Below the pieces are notes generated by a model. It had not been told where the DNA came from, ran no database searches, and was given only the letters and a program-made list of their open reading frames with translations. The translations under genes and the position numbers were made by a program. From Amphimedon queenslandica (taxonomy: Eukaryota; Porifera; Demospongiae; Haplosclerida; Niphatidae), in the NCBI RefSeq assembly GCF_000090795.2, contig NW_003546291.1, positions 288,888 through 317,823 on the forward strand: 28,936 nt of DNA, written 5' to 3'. This document shows positions 11,490 through 21,346 of the stretch, one piece after another. Positions within the stretch are counted from its first letter, which is position 1. Every line of letters starts with the position of its first letter.

Positions 11490-12110
11490 TGGAGTTCCAA
11501 ATTGTGAAAGGTCTTGATCAATTTCCTTGTCAAATGTCTCGCTCTCTGCTGCTAATAATTGCCAACCTTCATTTGAAGTTCCAAAGTATTAATTGCATCC
11601 TGCACATAAAAGAATGGAAATTAGAAACAAAAATTATGTTTAACAGTATCCTAAGTCTTGCTTGAAGCTGCAAATTTTATGCTTTTTACCTTAAGGATAG
11701 TATTATATGATATTCCTAGCATAAATAACTCAGTTTTTATTGTTGTAACTCATGTGTCTTTCTCTTCCTGGAGTTTATTTTTCTCTTTAGTCACTTCAGT
11801 CAGTGTCTGCTTTGTTGTATGTAGTTCAAATGTTAGTTTTTTATAGTTTCTTCTAGTGCCAGTATCTTCATTTCACTTTGCTGTAAATTGAAGTGTCTTC
11901 GGTATACTAACGTGTCAAATCAAGGCAAATGTCTTTTGTGTCAGCTTTTTCCTCCTCCAATTGTGCTTTTGTCATCAGTAGTTTTTCTCTTGTTGCTTTC
12001 TCTGCTGTTTTGAAGTATTGAACAATCTCTTGTCTCCTAGCTACATGTAGTCTACATAGATCAGAGAAAACATTACCCAGTTCTTTTTCTTATTCAAACT
12101 CTACTGATCC
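11490..12110 (-). pseudogene. Decayed coiled-coil protein gene
   Basis: On the minus strand a run of about 43 codons (about 12045 down to 11913) reads RQEIVQYFKTAEKATREKLL and continues with Lys/Glu-rich, heptad-like sequence (MTKAQLEEEKADTK). It ends at a stop. A further out-of-frame stretch (near 11780-11900) continues with similar coiled-coil character (EMKILALEETIKN, TEVTKEKNKLQEEKD), and a possible acceptor precedes DAINTLELQMK (near 11605). Several stops and frame shifts separate the pieces. I do not recognise the family. The intron-like gap suggests decay of a genomic copy rather than a processed one. Confidence 0.5.
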
Positions 12111-12179
12111 TTTGTCAAACCATGTACCTCAGAGAGCAATTATCTCAGCTAAAACAGGTGTTAGGGAGTCATAATTTTC

Positions 12180-12500
12180 AAAATTTACTTTTGCTAAAAA
12201 AAGAATTCAAATTTATAGCCCTCAAAAAAGTGCCCTATGGTACAAGTAGTGTAGAATTTTTCTGATCAAATTTGAATTTTTTTACTAAATTTTAAACTTA
12301 CTTAAAGGTCAGGCAAAAGTCCTTGTGATATAACAGGGAGTTTGGTTAAATTTTGTTTAAAAATAAAAATAAAAAATTCATCACTTTTATAATTTTCCTG
12401 GTGCATATACATGCACTTATGTTGTATATAAAGTTTGAACGGATTTCGATGAAGTTTGGATTTTTTAACAAATTTTTAAAGTTGCTCCAAAATTGAGCCA
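12180..12500. repeat. A/T-rich dispersed repeat copy
   Basis: Contains TATAAAGTTTGAACGGATTT, GAAGTTTGGATTTTTT and AATTTTTAAAGTTGCTCC, matching the family at 5500-6040 with more divergence. The remaining stretch to about 13012 shows nothing coding. Confidence 0.6.
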
Positions 12501-13012
12501 AAGTTTTTGTATTCCATCAACTAGATCCATACACTCACTGCTGGACTGAGGAATCTCAAGAGAACTACAAAGAAATCTTGACACCATCAAATGAGCACAC
12601 TCACTCAACCACACATTATGCATACGTACACTTGTGTATACATACATTTTGAAATGATAATTTTTCAATTTTTATTTCAAAAGACTAGATGCATATCATG
12701 ATGACTGTTGTCAACCTGGGACTACTGTGGGTGAGGTACTAAGATATGATTGTTTGACATTCATCATACAATCCACGGTATGCCCTTGTTAATGTAAGAT
12801 GCAGAATAAGCTATGCAACCATTTGTAACATTTTAATAACATCAGTGTTGAGTGTTTTAGCTAACATTTGTATATTTGTATAGCTATTTCACAAACACAT
12901 TGTATATGGCTGCATTAATTGCTGCTTACCCATTGTAACATATGTTGTGCATCAAAAGCATACATTTGCATCACTAGCTAGATCTTAGTGTACATAAAAG
13001 GTGAGTAAATTA

Positions 13013-13439
13013 TTAAACAGTTTGTGTTTCATATTCAGTAGAAGGTGATGGAAGAGAAGTAGGAGGCTCTGACTCAGTTGTATCATACACAGGCTCAACA
13101 GTTGATCTATTTGATAATCAACAAAGTACCACACTCCAATACTAGCACCATTGTTAGCACTCTAACACCACAAAGCGTCATTTATGCTATCATAATTCTG
13201 ATTGACATCGTAAAACTGGCTAGCATATATCATAGAGTAATCAGGTATTATTCTGTCCTGATAAGGTATAGGTACAGTCGAACACCTGAATATGAGCACA
13301 ATAGATGTTAGTACTACTTTGCAGTCAGCAATGCTTATACTTTCTTACCATTATTGGGTAAGGTGAAAGGTGCTTGTCCAGATACAGATATCAGTTAAAC
13401 TAAAGTTAAAAGAAAACAAGAACTAGTTGAGAGAGTCAT
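13013..13439 (-). pseudogene. Collapsed partial copy of the Ig/FN3 receptor gene
   Basis: Three pieces of the neighbouring receptor gene are recognisable on the minus strand. A copy of signal-peptide exon 1 (13349-13439) begins MTLSTSSCFLLTLV and then hits TAA. The 5' part of Ig exon 2 (about 13112-13285) has a 2-base insertion early on and a TGG TGT TAG nonsense codon where the intact gene has LWCQ. A copy of last tail exon 13 (13013-13106) is still open and ends EPVYDTT...STEYETQTV. Everything between Ig exon 2 and the tail is missing, so the copy was internally deleted. The donor after exon 1 (GTAAGA) and the acceptor of Ig exon 2 are still present. Confidence 0.85.
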
Positions 13440-13834
13440 CCTGTTTCCTAGAAATGATGCACTGCATGTAGATCCAGAGAATTTACATTCAAGGAGCTCT
13501 CATATATCCAGCAAAACTATAACAGCAGTGATGACATCACAGCATCAATAGCCAGTCAGCTTTTGCAAGAGCACTGCATGCACATTAATTATCAAAAATT
13601 TAGATTATTAAATTTTCTATGACCAGGGAATTAATTTAGCATGTATCACAGTATCAGTAATATTAGCATAATTTTATTAGTTACATTAAATCAGTCTATT
13701 TTTATATTTAACATAAAATTATTGCTACTAAGCTTCACTTTATTATGATTTAAACATTGCACTTCAACTACATTAAAAACATTTTTCCATCACAAGCACA
13801 CATTGTACATAAATAACTTAAGATGAATACATTA
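13440..13834. other. Intergenic stretch between receptor copy and receptor gene 3' end
   Basis: A/T-rich and without coding signal. It should include the 3' untranslated region of the receptor gene, which ends on the minus strand at 13835. I see no clear repeat ends. Confidence 0.4.
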
Positions 13835-16800
13835 TTAAACTGTTGGTATTTCATATTCAGTAGAAAGTGGTGGAAGAGGAGTCTCATTTTCATTATTAGT
13901 TGCATCATACACTGGCTCATCAGTTGATCTATTAATAATAACTTTAAATAATAATAATAATTGTATTTTATATAACTGACTGTGTTTGTTGCACTGCATT
14001 GTAAGCTGGACTATCCTTCATTAGTATATCATCAGTAGTACTGTATGTGTGTGTGTGTATAGACATAATGTAATAGTCAATAGTGTAACTAACTTTTTTT
14101 TAATTTCAGTTATACGATAAGCTGAACTGCATTCCATTAAAATGTCATTATTTGATTTTCTATTAAGTTTAAAAATTAATTCAGTAATGAAATGTATACA
14201 CAACTACACCTTTGCCTTTTTTGATTAATCATACTAGTTCCTTTTAAGTACATAACCAGTACCAGTATAATAATTATAAATATCATAGCCAGTATTAATA
14301 ATACAATAAGAGCTACACTTAGGCCAATTATCACTCCAGTATTTCCTCCATTATTCACTAATACAGTAGTCAATGCAGTAGTCAATGCAGTAGTCATGGT
14401 AGTTTTCTCAGTAAAATAAGAAACTATATAAACATAAACATGGATCAACAGATGTGTATGTTTACTCATGCTTAATGACTGCGTTATTGATGACATTACT
14501 TTAAAACAAACTATGTATGTATTATCTTACTTGTTGATGAATCTGCAACAGTAATGACTGATGAAGTGCTTGATACAATAGTAGGAGTTGGAGTGATGCC
14601 TAAATAAATTGAGTATTATTAATCAAGTAACTAATTATGGTATAACCTGGTGGTATTGGTTGATTCCTCTCTCCTTCATAAATGATTCCATTAATATTAA
14701 ATGATGTAGATATAGAGAACAAGTAGTTCAGATTAGGATCCAATCCTCCTATTAGACCTTCAGTAGTATCACCTGGGAATACTCTCATTCTTGTCTCTAC
14801 TTGTCTCTTCTTTCTTGAGGAGCTACTGGTTGACTCATAATAGACAGTATAATGACTAGCTCCAGCAACTGAACCCCACTCAGCCCTCACTGCTGTAGAA
14901 CTGAGCTTTTTTATAGAAAAGGTTTGAATGACAGCTAAAATAAAATAATGAAAATTAAAGTATATTAGACCACTTACATATTTGAGCAGTAGTATATTCA
15001 CTATCAGTCCATTCTCCTGGTCCAATACTAGTATATGCTCTCACTCCAATAGTATAACTAGTATTAGGTATCAATCCTACTATACTGTAATAAGTGTTAG
15101 TAGTGTTAGTTATATTGTATGGACCAGTACTGGTAGACTCTCTATATCTTATGTCATATACTGTAATTATACCATTGGGTATTATAGGTGGATTCCATAT
15201 AAAATTTATTGCAGTTGATGACCTTGCATATAACAGATCAAATATCACACTAGGAACTGTGTTAAGATTATGTTAAACTGATTAATGACTCATTGACTTA
15301 CTTGATTCAGCAGTTAATTGTATTTCTTGTCTAGCTGGTCCATTCATATTATAATTATAAGGCATTATATTGACAGTATAGTTAGTATACGGTATTAATC
15401 CTGTGAGATTATACATTCTGTTATCTCCTCCAGTGATATTAACAGTATAACTAGTGTTTGAAGTGATGTTAGTGTATGTGAGGTAGTATCCAGTGATTGG
15501 TCCATTCCTTCCATTGCAAGGTACTTCATCCCATGAGACAGTCATTGACACTGACTCTACTGATAAGAATATAATATCACCCACTGGTGCAGTAGGGGCT
15601 GTGATAGACAGAAAAATAAATTTTAAGATCAATGTTAGAATTATCTTACCAGTTGAAATTGTAGTAACTGAATGATCAGCGGTTAGATAAGCTATCTCAG
15701 CTCCATATATTCCAATAAGATCAAAGCCACATTGACTGTAAGGAGGTATACCAGTTGAAGTATGTGGTGATGAAACTGATGTTTCATTATTACTAGTGAC
15801 TGATGATGATTCACATACTCTACTACAATTCCTATTAATATTATAATGAATTGGTATTACAGCAGTTGGTGGACTCCATATTAATGTAATGGAAGTACTT
15901 GTAATTAATGTAGCCATAAAATCAGTAACTACTGGATCACCTAAAGCAAAAAATTACTGACATTTTATTGATAATTATAATAACTTACTAAATGCTACCA
16001 TAACTGAAGCATTACGACTAGGTAGAGAAGTTGATTCATAAGATACTACATAAAAAGTGTATGTAGTCCCTGGGATCAATCCTGATGTTATATTGATTGT
16101 TGTTGAAGTAGTAGTGCCTCTACCAATAGGAGTTAAAGTTGAGAATTTACTGAAGACATCATAACCAGTAGCTCCTGATACAGTAGACCAGGAGAGTCTT
16201 ACATGAGCTAAACCAGTACTTAATCTTGTAGCAATTACACCAGTTGGAGTATCAGATACTAAAATTATATAAATTTTATTGATTGTAAGTAACCACTAAC
16301 CTGATATATTCAAAGATGAAGCATTAGTGTCTGCAGTAACACCACTAATAGTACCAGCAGTGACTCTGTCATTAGACACCATACATTGGTAGAGTACATT
16401 ATCAATGATCGTACACCATCAATTTTCGGACACTTGTTTTAGGAAAACTATACATTGCCATCTCATGAAACTGCAAATTATTATAGAAATAGTTATCCTT
16501 TATTTGCGTGACAAAACTTGTAGCTCTAGCAAGAGTGCATAGAAAGTTATAAGCTCTCAAAGCGTGGTGTCCGACAATACCAATGATCGGCCAAAATTCT
16601 CAATCTTCGGACTGTCATTTCTGAACGGCAGCAAAGGATAGTTTTAGAAGGTCACTATGATAACTTTGTAGGCCTGTNNNNNNNNNNNNNNNNNNNNNNN
16701 NNNNNNNNNNNNNNNNNNNNNNNNNNNNNNNNNNNNNNNNNNNNNNNNNNNNNNNNNNNNNNNNNNNNNNNNNNNNNNNNNNNNNNNNNNNNNNNNNNNN

Positions 16801-18941
16801 NNNNNNNNNNNNNNNNNNNNNNNNNNNNNNNNNNNNNNNNNNNNNNNNNNNNNNNNNNNNNNNNNNNNNNNNNNNNNNNNNNNNNNNNNNNNNNNNNNNN
16901 NNNNNNNNNNNNNNNNNNNNNNNNNNNNNNNNNNNNNNNNNNNNNNNNNNNNNNNNNNNNNNNNNNNNNNNNNNNNNNNNNNNNNNNNNNNNNNNNNNNN
17001 NNNNNNNNNNNNNNNNNNNNNNNNNNNNNNNNNNNNNNNNNNNNNNNNNNNNATGACAGTCCGAAGATTGAGAATTTTGGCCGATCATTGGTATTGTCGG
17101 ACACCACGCTTTGAGAGCTTATAACTTTCTATGCACTCTTGCTAGAGCTACAAGTTTTGTCACGCAAATAAAGGATAACTATTTCTATAATAATTTGCAG
17201 TTTCATGAGATGGCAATGTATAGTTTTCCTAAAACAAGTGTCCGAAAATTGATGGTGTACGATCATTGATAATGTACTCTAGTTACCAGCTTCTCTCAGT
17301 CTCACTGTTACTCTCACTCTTGTAATGAATCCTGTTCCATTGACTATCACACGAGACAGTTCAGTAGATATGCCATTCCCATTCACTGAACAACTGACAG
17401 TAGTAGGAGGACCATCAGAGACATTGAAACTAAGACTGAAGACTGGCGGAGTAGCTAATGTATTAGTGGAGAGGAGAGAGAACTGCATAGTAGGATCAGC
17501 ATCAGGACCATCTGTAAAAGTATATGCATTAACAAGAGTAGATAATAATAGTCTATCAAGGCGGATTTACAATATTACGCTAGTCCTGACGTTACGTTGA
17601 CGCTGGAATAGAATCTGGTTCGTCAAAGGTCAAATCACCCACGCTTTTGATTAAAAATTGACGGTACGCTGGCCTAATGTCATATTGTAATCCGCCTTTA
17701 TATAGGCGGTAGCCTATATGTAGGATTGAGGTTGGTTTTTCAAGATGGCGACTGTTTTTATGATTTTCAAACACTTATAACTCTTTTATCTTACGTTGTA
17801 CAGCCTTATAAATGGCTTAGATGAGCTCTCCTTCACTGAGCGATTCTCCTGGTACCTTTAAAGTGGACTGCAATGTAGCGGGAGCTTTTCTGGAGAATAG
17901 GCCCAAATTCAAATTTCTGCAAAATTCTTCAGACTTTTTCTTCTTCTTCTTCTATGCACCCGTTAATCTTTTAAGCCAGAGAAGCGCTCGAGTTGGCTTT
18001 TACATCATTCCTCTAGGCTTGGGTCAAGGACCACAAAGGTAGTTTCAAAAAGAAGCGAGGACAGAGAAGAAATGGCAGACAACTGAGACAAAATCCAGCT
18101 GCAGAGTGCAGACACCGCGTGCCGGCGCGTGGGTTTGTGGTTTGACGCCATTTTAATTTATGCGCACGTGATCGGCATGAATATAATTAACCTAACCACA
18201 GAATCATAACAGAATGTAATTTATTAATTTAAGAAAAAGAATGATAACTGCTATGATAACACTTTGAAGACTATCTTTATGCAGTGGTGTAGGATTTTTT
18301 ACCACACCAGTTTGCAAGTACCCTCTTGTTTCTTTACTTTTTTCCAATTTAATCCTACTACTTTTCCATTTTTAATGTTTTTTATTTACTTTATTCATCA
18401 CATACCATTGTTATTGTATCCAGCATCAGTATATGCTCCAACCACTAGTGTTTGATTTACTCCATTCTCATCAGGAATGATACACTTGTATAAACCTTTA
18501 TATCCTGATAGTCCATCACTTCTAGCTAGTGCAATCTGACCACTGAATCTCTTACTAAACAATGGTCTAGGAACTGATGGATCATCAAAGGATCCATCAA
18601 ATAAAGGTACTTCAGTTCCATTAGGATAATACCATAGTCCAATATTAGCACCATTGTTAGCACTCTGACACCACAAAGCATCATTGATATCATTAACATC
18701 ATTATTCCGATCAGTATTGTAGAACTGGCTAGCATATATCATAGAGTAATCGGGTATTATCCTGTCCTCATAAGCTAGGTACAGTTGGACACCTAAATAT
18801 GAGTATAAATCTAGAAATTATCAAAATATACATTATCTTCCTACCATTACTGGGTAGGGTGGAAGGTGCTTGTCCAGATACAGTCATTATCAGCTGAACC
18901 AGCAGGAGTAATAAAAAACAAGACCTATTTGAGATTGCCAT
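13835..18941 (-). CDS. Type I membrane receptor-like protein: 2 Ig, 5 FN3, TM, tyrosine tail; interrupted by a transposon
   Basis: Exons in transcript order: 18845-18941, 18406-18792, 17282-17511 plus 16301-16391 (one exon split by the insertion), 15989-16258, 15650-15940, 15302-15598, 14978-15256, 14647-14934, 14531-14599, 14210-14423, 14094-14159, 13981-14040, 13835-13928. If the insertion is left out, the reading frame is 910 codons. Layout: signal peptide about 1-23 (FLLLLLVQLIMTVSG), Ig1 (33-161; WCQ...YKC), Ig2 (162-268), five FN3 units of one exon each (268-743), Ser/Thr/Pro stalk, transmembrane helix about 797-822 and a tail of about 85 residues with several tyrosines. Ectodomain introns are phase 1 and tail introns phase 2. 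RKKR at about 688-691 in FN3-5 is a possible furin site. The ligand is unknown. The insertion makes this allele probably non-functional. If the tail exons are skipped, reading through exon 10 stops at 14176. Confidence 0.85.
16392..17279. mobile_element. TA-flanked transposon with identical 227-bp inverted ends, in Ig2 exon
   Basis: The left inverted repeat 16392-16618 and right inverted repeat 17053-17279 match base for base over 227 bp. They start GAGTACATTATCAATGATCG and are flanked by a TA duplication (16390-16391, 17280-17281). The interior is mostly an assembly gap, so transposase content is unknown. Each arm has internal copies of a TCGGAC(AC) motif in both orientations. TA targeting fits the Tc1/mariner/pogo group; long identical arms suggest a recent insertion. 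It lies inside the second Ig exon of the receptor-like gene. Confidence 0.9.
16678..17052. other. Assembly gap (375 N)
   Basis: A run of N between the two arms of the inverted-repeat element. Gaps often form where long identical inverted repeats defeat assembly, so the true length may differ. Translations across it are meaningless. Confidence 0.99.
17559..17697. mobile_element. Short MITE, AGGC...GCCT ends, in receptor intron 2
   Basis: The 139-bp element has ends AGGCGGATTTACAATATTAC and the inverted CATATTGTAATCCGCCT. Flanks are TCA and TTA. The interior blocks GACGCTGGAATAGAATCTGG and CCCACGCTTTTGATTAAAAA match the element at 26289-26522. A 3-base T-N-A target is typical of PIF/Harbinger, but the assignment is tentative. 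Confidence 0.7.
17701..18405. other. Remainder of receptor intron 2
   Basis: No exon recognised. It includes a patch of unusually high G+C and CpG for this window near 18110-18180 (CGCGTGCCGGCGCGTGGG, GCGCACGTGATCGG), possibly part of another inserted element. A plus-strand reading frame at 17821-18042 has no recognisable domain. Confidence 0.4.
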
Positions 18942-19133
18942 TTTTTTAATTTAGATTTTATTGTTGTAAGAGATATCATGTGACCTTGAATTATCAGTTG
19001 TTGACATAAAAGTGTAGTTTACATACCTAAAATGGTAAATGGTATTTTAGACACTTTACTTAATAAAGATAATGAATAATGTTATCTATACAATGAATAT
19101 GAATATTGTTATAACGTGCTATAGTCAATTAAC

Positions 19134-19997
19134 TTTGTTTTAAATTCAGTTGTAGCATAAGCTGGACTGCATTCCATTACAATGTCATTATCTGCTTTTC
19201 TAAATTTCAAAAATTGATTTAGTACTGACTTTGTATACATTTACCCCTTTCAATCAATGTTAGTTCATTTTATGTGCATAACCAGTACCAGTATAATAAT
19301 TATAGATATAGCCAGTATTAATAATACAATAAGAGCTACACTTAGGCCAACTTTCACTCCATTATTTCCTCCATTATTTAATAATACAGTAGTTGACACA
19401 GTAGTCATGATAGTTGTTTCAGTATGATAGGTAACTATGAACATAAACATGTATCAATAGGGATATGTTTACTCATGCTTAATGGCACTCTTGATGACTT
19501 GATGATATTACTTAAAGCAAACAAACTAAATGCATCTATTAGTATATGTACTGTCTTACTTGTTATTGATCCTGAAACAGTAATGACTGATGAAGTGCTT
19601 GATACAATAGTAGGAGTAAGAGTAGCACTTAAATAGAACTGGGAACACTAGTAATCACTAGACTACCTGTATAATATAGCCACTGTATGATTGATAATCA
19701 GTTTGTGAAGTTGATGTCTGGATTACAGTTGATATCATTGAAGTGCTTGAAACTACAGTAGGAGTGACACCTAATATCACATGTAATATTTATACAGTAG
19801 CAAATTTTTCCACATGTAGATATACCTGGTGACATTGGTTGCGTTTTCTCTCCACCATGAATAATTCCATTAACATTAAATGATGTAGCTATAGAGAACA
19901 AGTAGTTCAGATTAGGATCTAATCCTCCTATTAGACCTTCAGTAGTATCACCTGGGAATACTCTCATTCCTGTCTCTACTTGTCTCTTCTTTCTTGA
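19134..19997 (-). pseudogene. Truncated second copy of the receptor 3' half
   Basis: In transcript order this copy contains the 3' part of FN3-5 (19826-19997, with KKRQ and the conserved donor), a stalk-like exon (ending about 19770), a second stalk exon (19560-19627), the transmembrane exon (19265-19434) and a tail exon (19134-19199, NDIVMECSPAYATTEF). Homology to the intact gene stops abruptly at 19997 inside the FN3 exon. The second stalk exon is 68 rather than 69 bases, a frame shift. The transmembrane exon has GGA changed to TGA right after the membrane helix (VMHIK then stop). It sits just upstream of the intact gene on the same strand, as expected of a tandem duplication. Confidence 0.8.
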
Positions 19998-20026
19998 GTT
20001 CTACATCTTTAAGGCATAGATCTATC

Positions 20027-20924
20027 ATGAAAAGCAGTGGAGGTACTGAGTTGTATAGTGAAGGGGCTCAGGTAAGAAGCTCATCTGCAATCCACAGAAC
20101 TCCAAATCGAGTAATTATAAATATTTATGGAACTCCAACGCAATAAAACATTAGCTGATTGCATTGAATCTATTTCACTTCATTTTATGCTTCTACATTG
20201 TATATTGAGATTATTACAAATCATTTTTATAGGTTGATACATGCATAGTACTTACACACAATCCATGTAAACATGAAGGTATAACTGAGCAGTACTGTAG
20301 TTTATGCCTATAGCTTTTGACCATTGACAGTTACTGATGCTTGAAAAACTTTGTAAAATGCCTCCACACATGCATGCAGTCAATACAGGAATGATATAGA
20401 AATAACTGGAATGAGCATGAGTGAAGGCCAGTTCACTACAATATGACCAGAAGTTCCTGTAAATTAGCATATTAATGTAGCAGATTAATGTATTAATTAA
20501 TGTTCTGTACATTAATGTTCTGTAGCAGATTAATGTACAGTGTACATGTAAGAGTTGGGAAACTCTAATTCTCATTATGTTTACAAGCACTTCTGGTCAT
20601 AACATATAATTACATACAAGCAATGATTAATCTTTATTTACATGTAGATGTATTATATGACTCAAATACATGTACATGTATTTACATTATAATTTTACTG
20701 ATTTTATTTTACAAAAATTCTTATGTAGTTTTTCTATTATTTTGCTGGAGACGGCCACCAGAATTGACCCTTACAGTGTAAGGAAAGGCAATAAAAATAA
20801 TTATCATTATCTTGACTGTATACAATCATTACAGGAAGAGCTATTTATTGATACAACAACTGGACATCCAAGACTACCTGATTTGGCACAGAAAAAATGT
20901 TTTTGTCCAAGTTCACACCAAGAA
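20027..20924 (+). other. Two orphan exon-like stretches
   Basis: 20027-20071 reads MKSSGGTELYSEGAQ and is followed by GTAAGA. 20835-20924 begins EELFIDTTTGHPRLPDLAQK and continues with FCPSSHQE, preceded by TTACAG and followed by GTGAGT. Both junctions are phase 0, so they could join to 45 codons across a 763-base intron. I do not recognise the protein. A separate stretch near 20746 (ETATRIDPYSV) may be related. The CFCPSS cysteine pattern hints at a folded or metal-binding segment but proves nothing. This could be a gene remnant, a transposon piece or chance. Confidence 0.3.
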
Positions 20925-21346
20925 GTGAGTAAAACAACAATAATAATAATGATAATAATGATAATAATGATAGCATTATGCATACATGTACACAGAACTT
21001 GTGTAATACATTGCACATAAATAATAACATGTATACAGTAGATGTACCATAATTATTATCTACATGTACATGTATGTGTACATGTACATGTGATAACATA
21101 TTTATTGCAATGTGAATTGACATTGATTTGAAATCACAATTATTTGGTAATCTGACAAGGAAGCACTTGTTAATCATAGCCTTTTTGCCCTCCTCCTATT
21201 GTTTACATGTACATTCACCTATAGTTAATCATCCATATCAAGTGTGTACAATTCTATTTGTAAAAGATGCAATGTAACATGTACTGGTACATATAGTAAC
21301 AATAAATAAAATTTTTAAAATTATTGTTTAATTTGGCTGATAAATT
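20925..21346. other. Intergenic, ACATGT-rich stretch downstream of the fibrinogen-like gene
   Basis: Includes an ATAATAATG microsatellite (about 20939-20970) and an ACATGTACATGT block near 21061-21090. AATAAATAAA near 21300 is on the plus strand and so is not the poly(A) signal of the minus-strand gene. No gene seen. Confidence 0.5.

Noticed and set aside
14176..14209. Ending the receptor at the stop codon after ...CVYISLLN
   Set aside because: Kept only as a read-through alternative. The donor at 14209 and three in-frame tail exons with conserved motifs are better supported.
16615..17107. Two long minus-strand frames of 150 and 157 codons
   Set aside because: They run through the N gap, so nearly all residues are undetermined; the real parts are transposon arm.
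17325..17600. Plus-strand frame over the second Ig exon
   Set aside because: Antisense shadow of the receptor exon.
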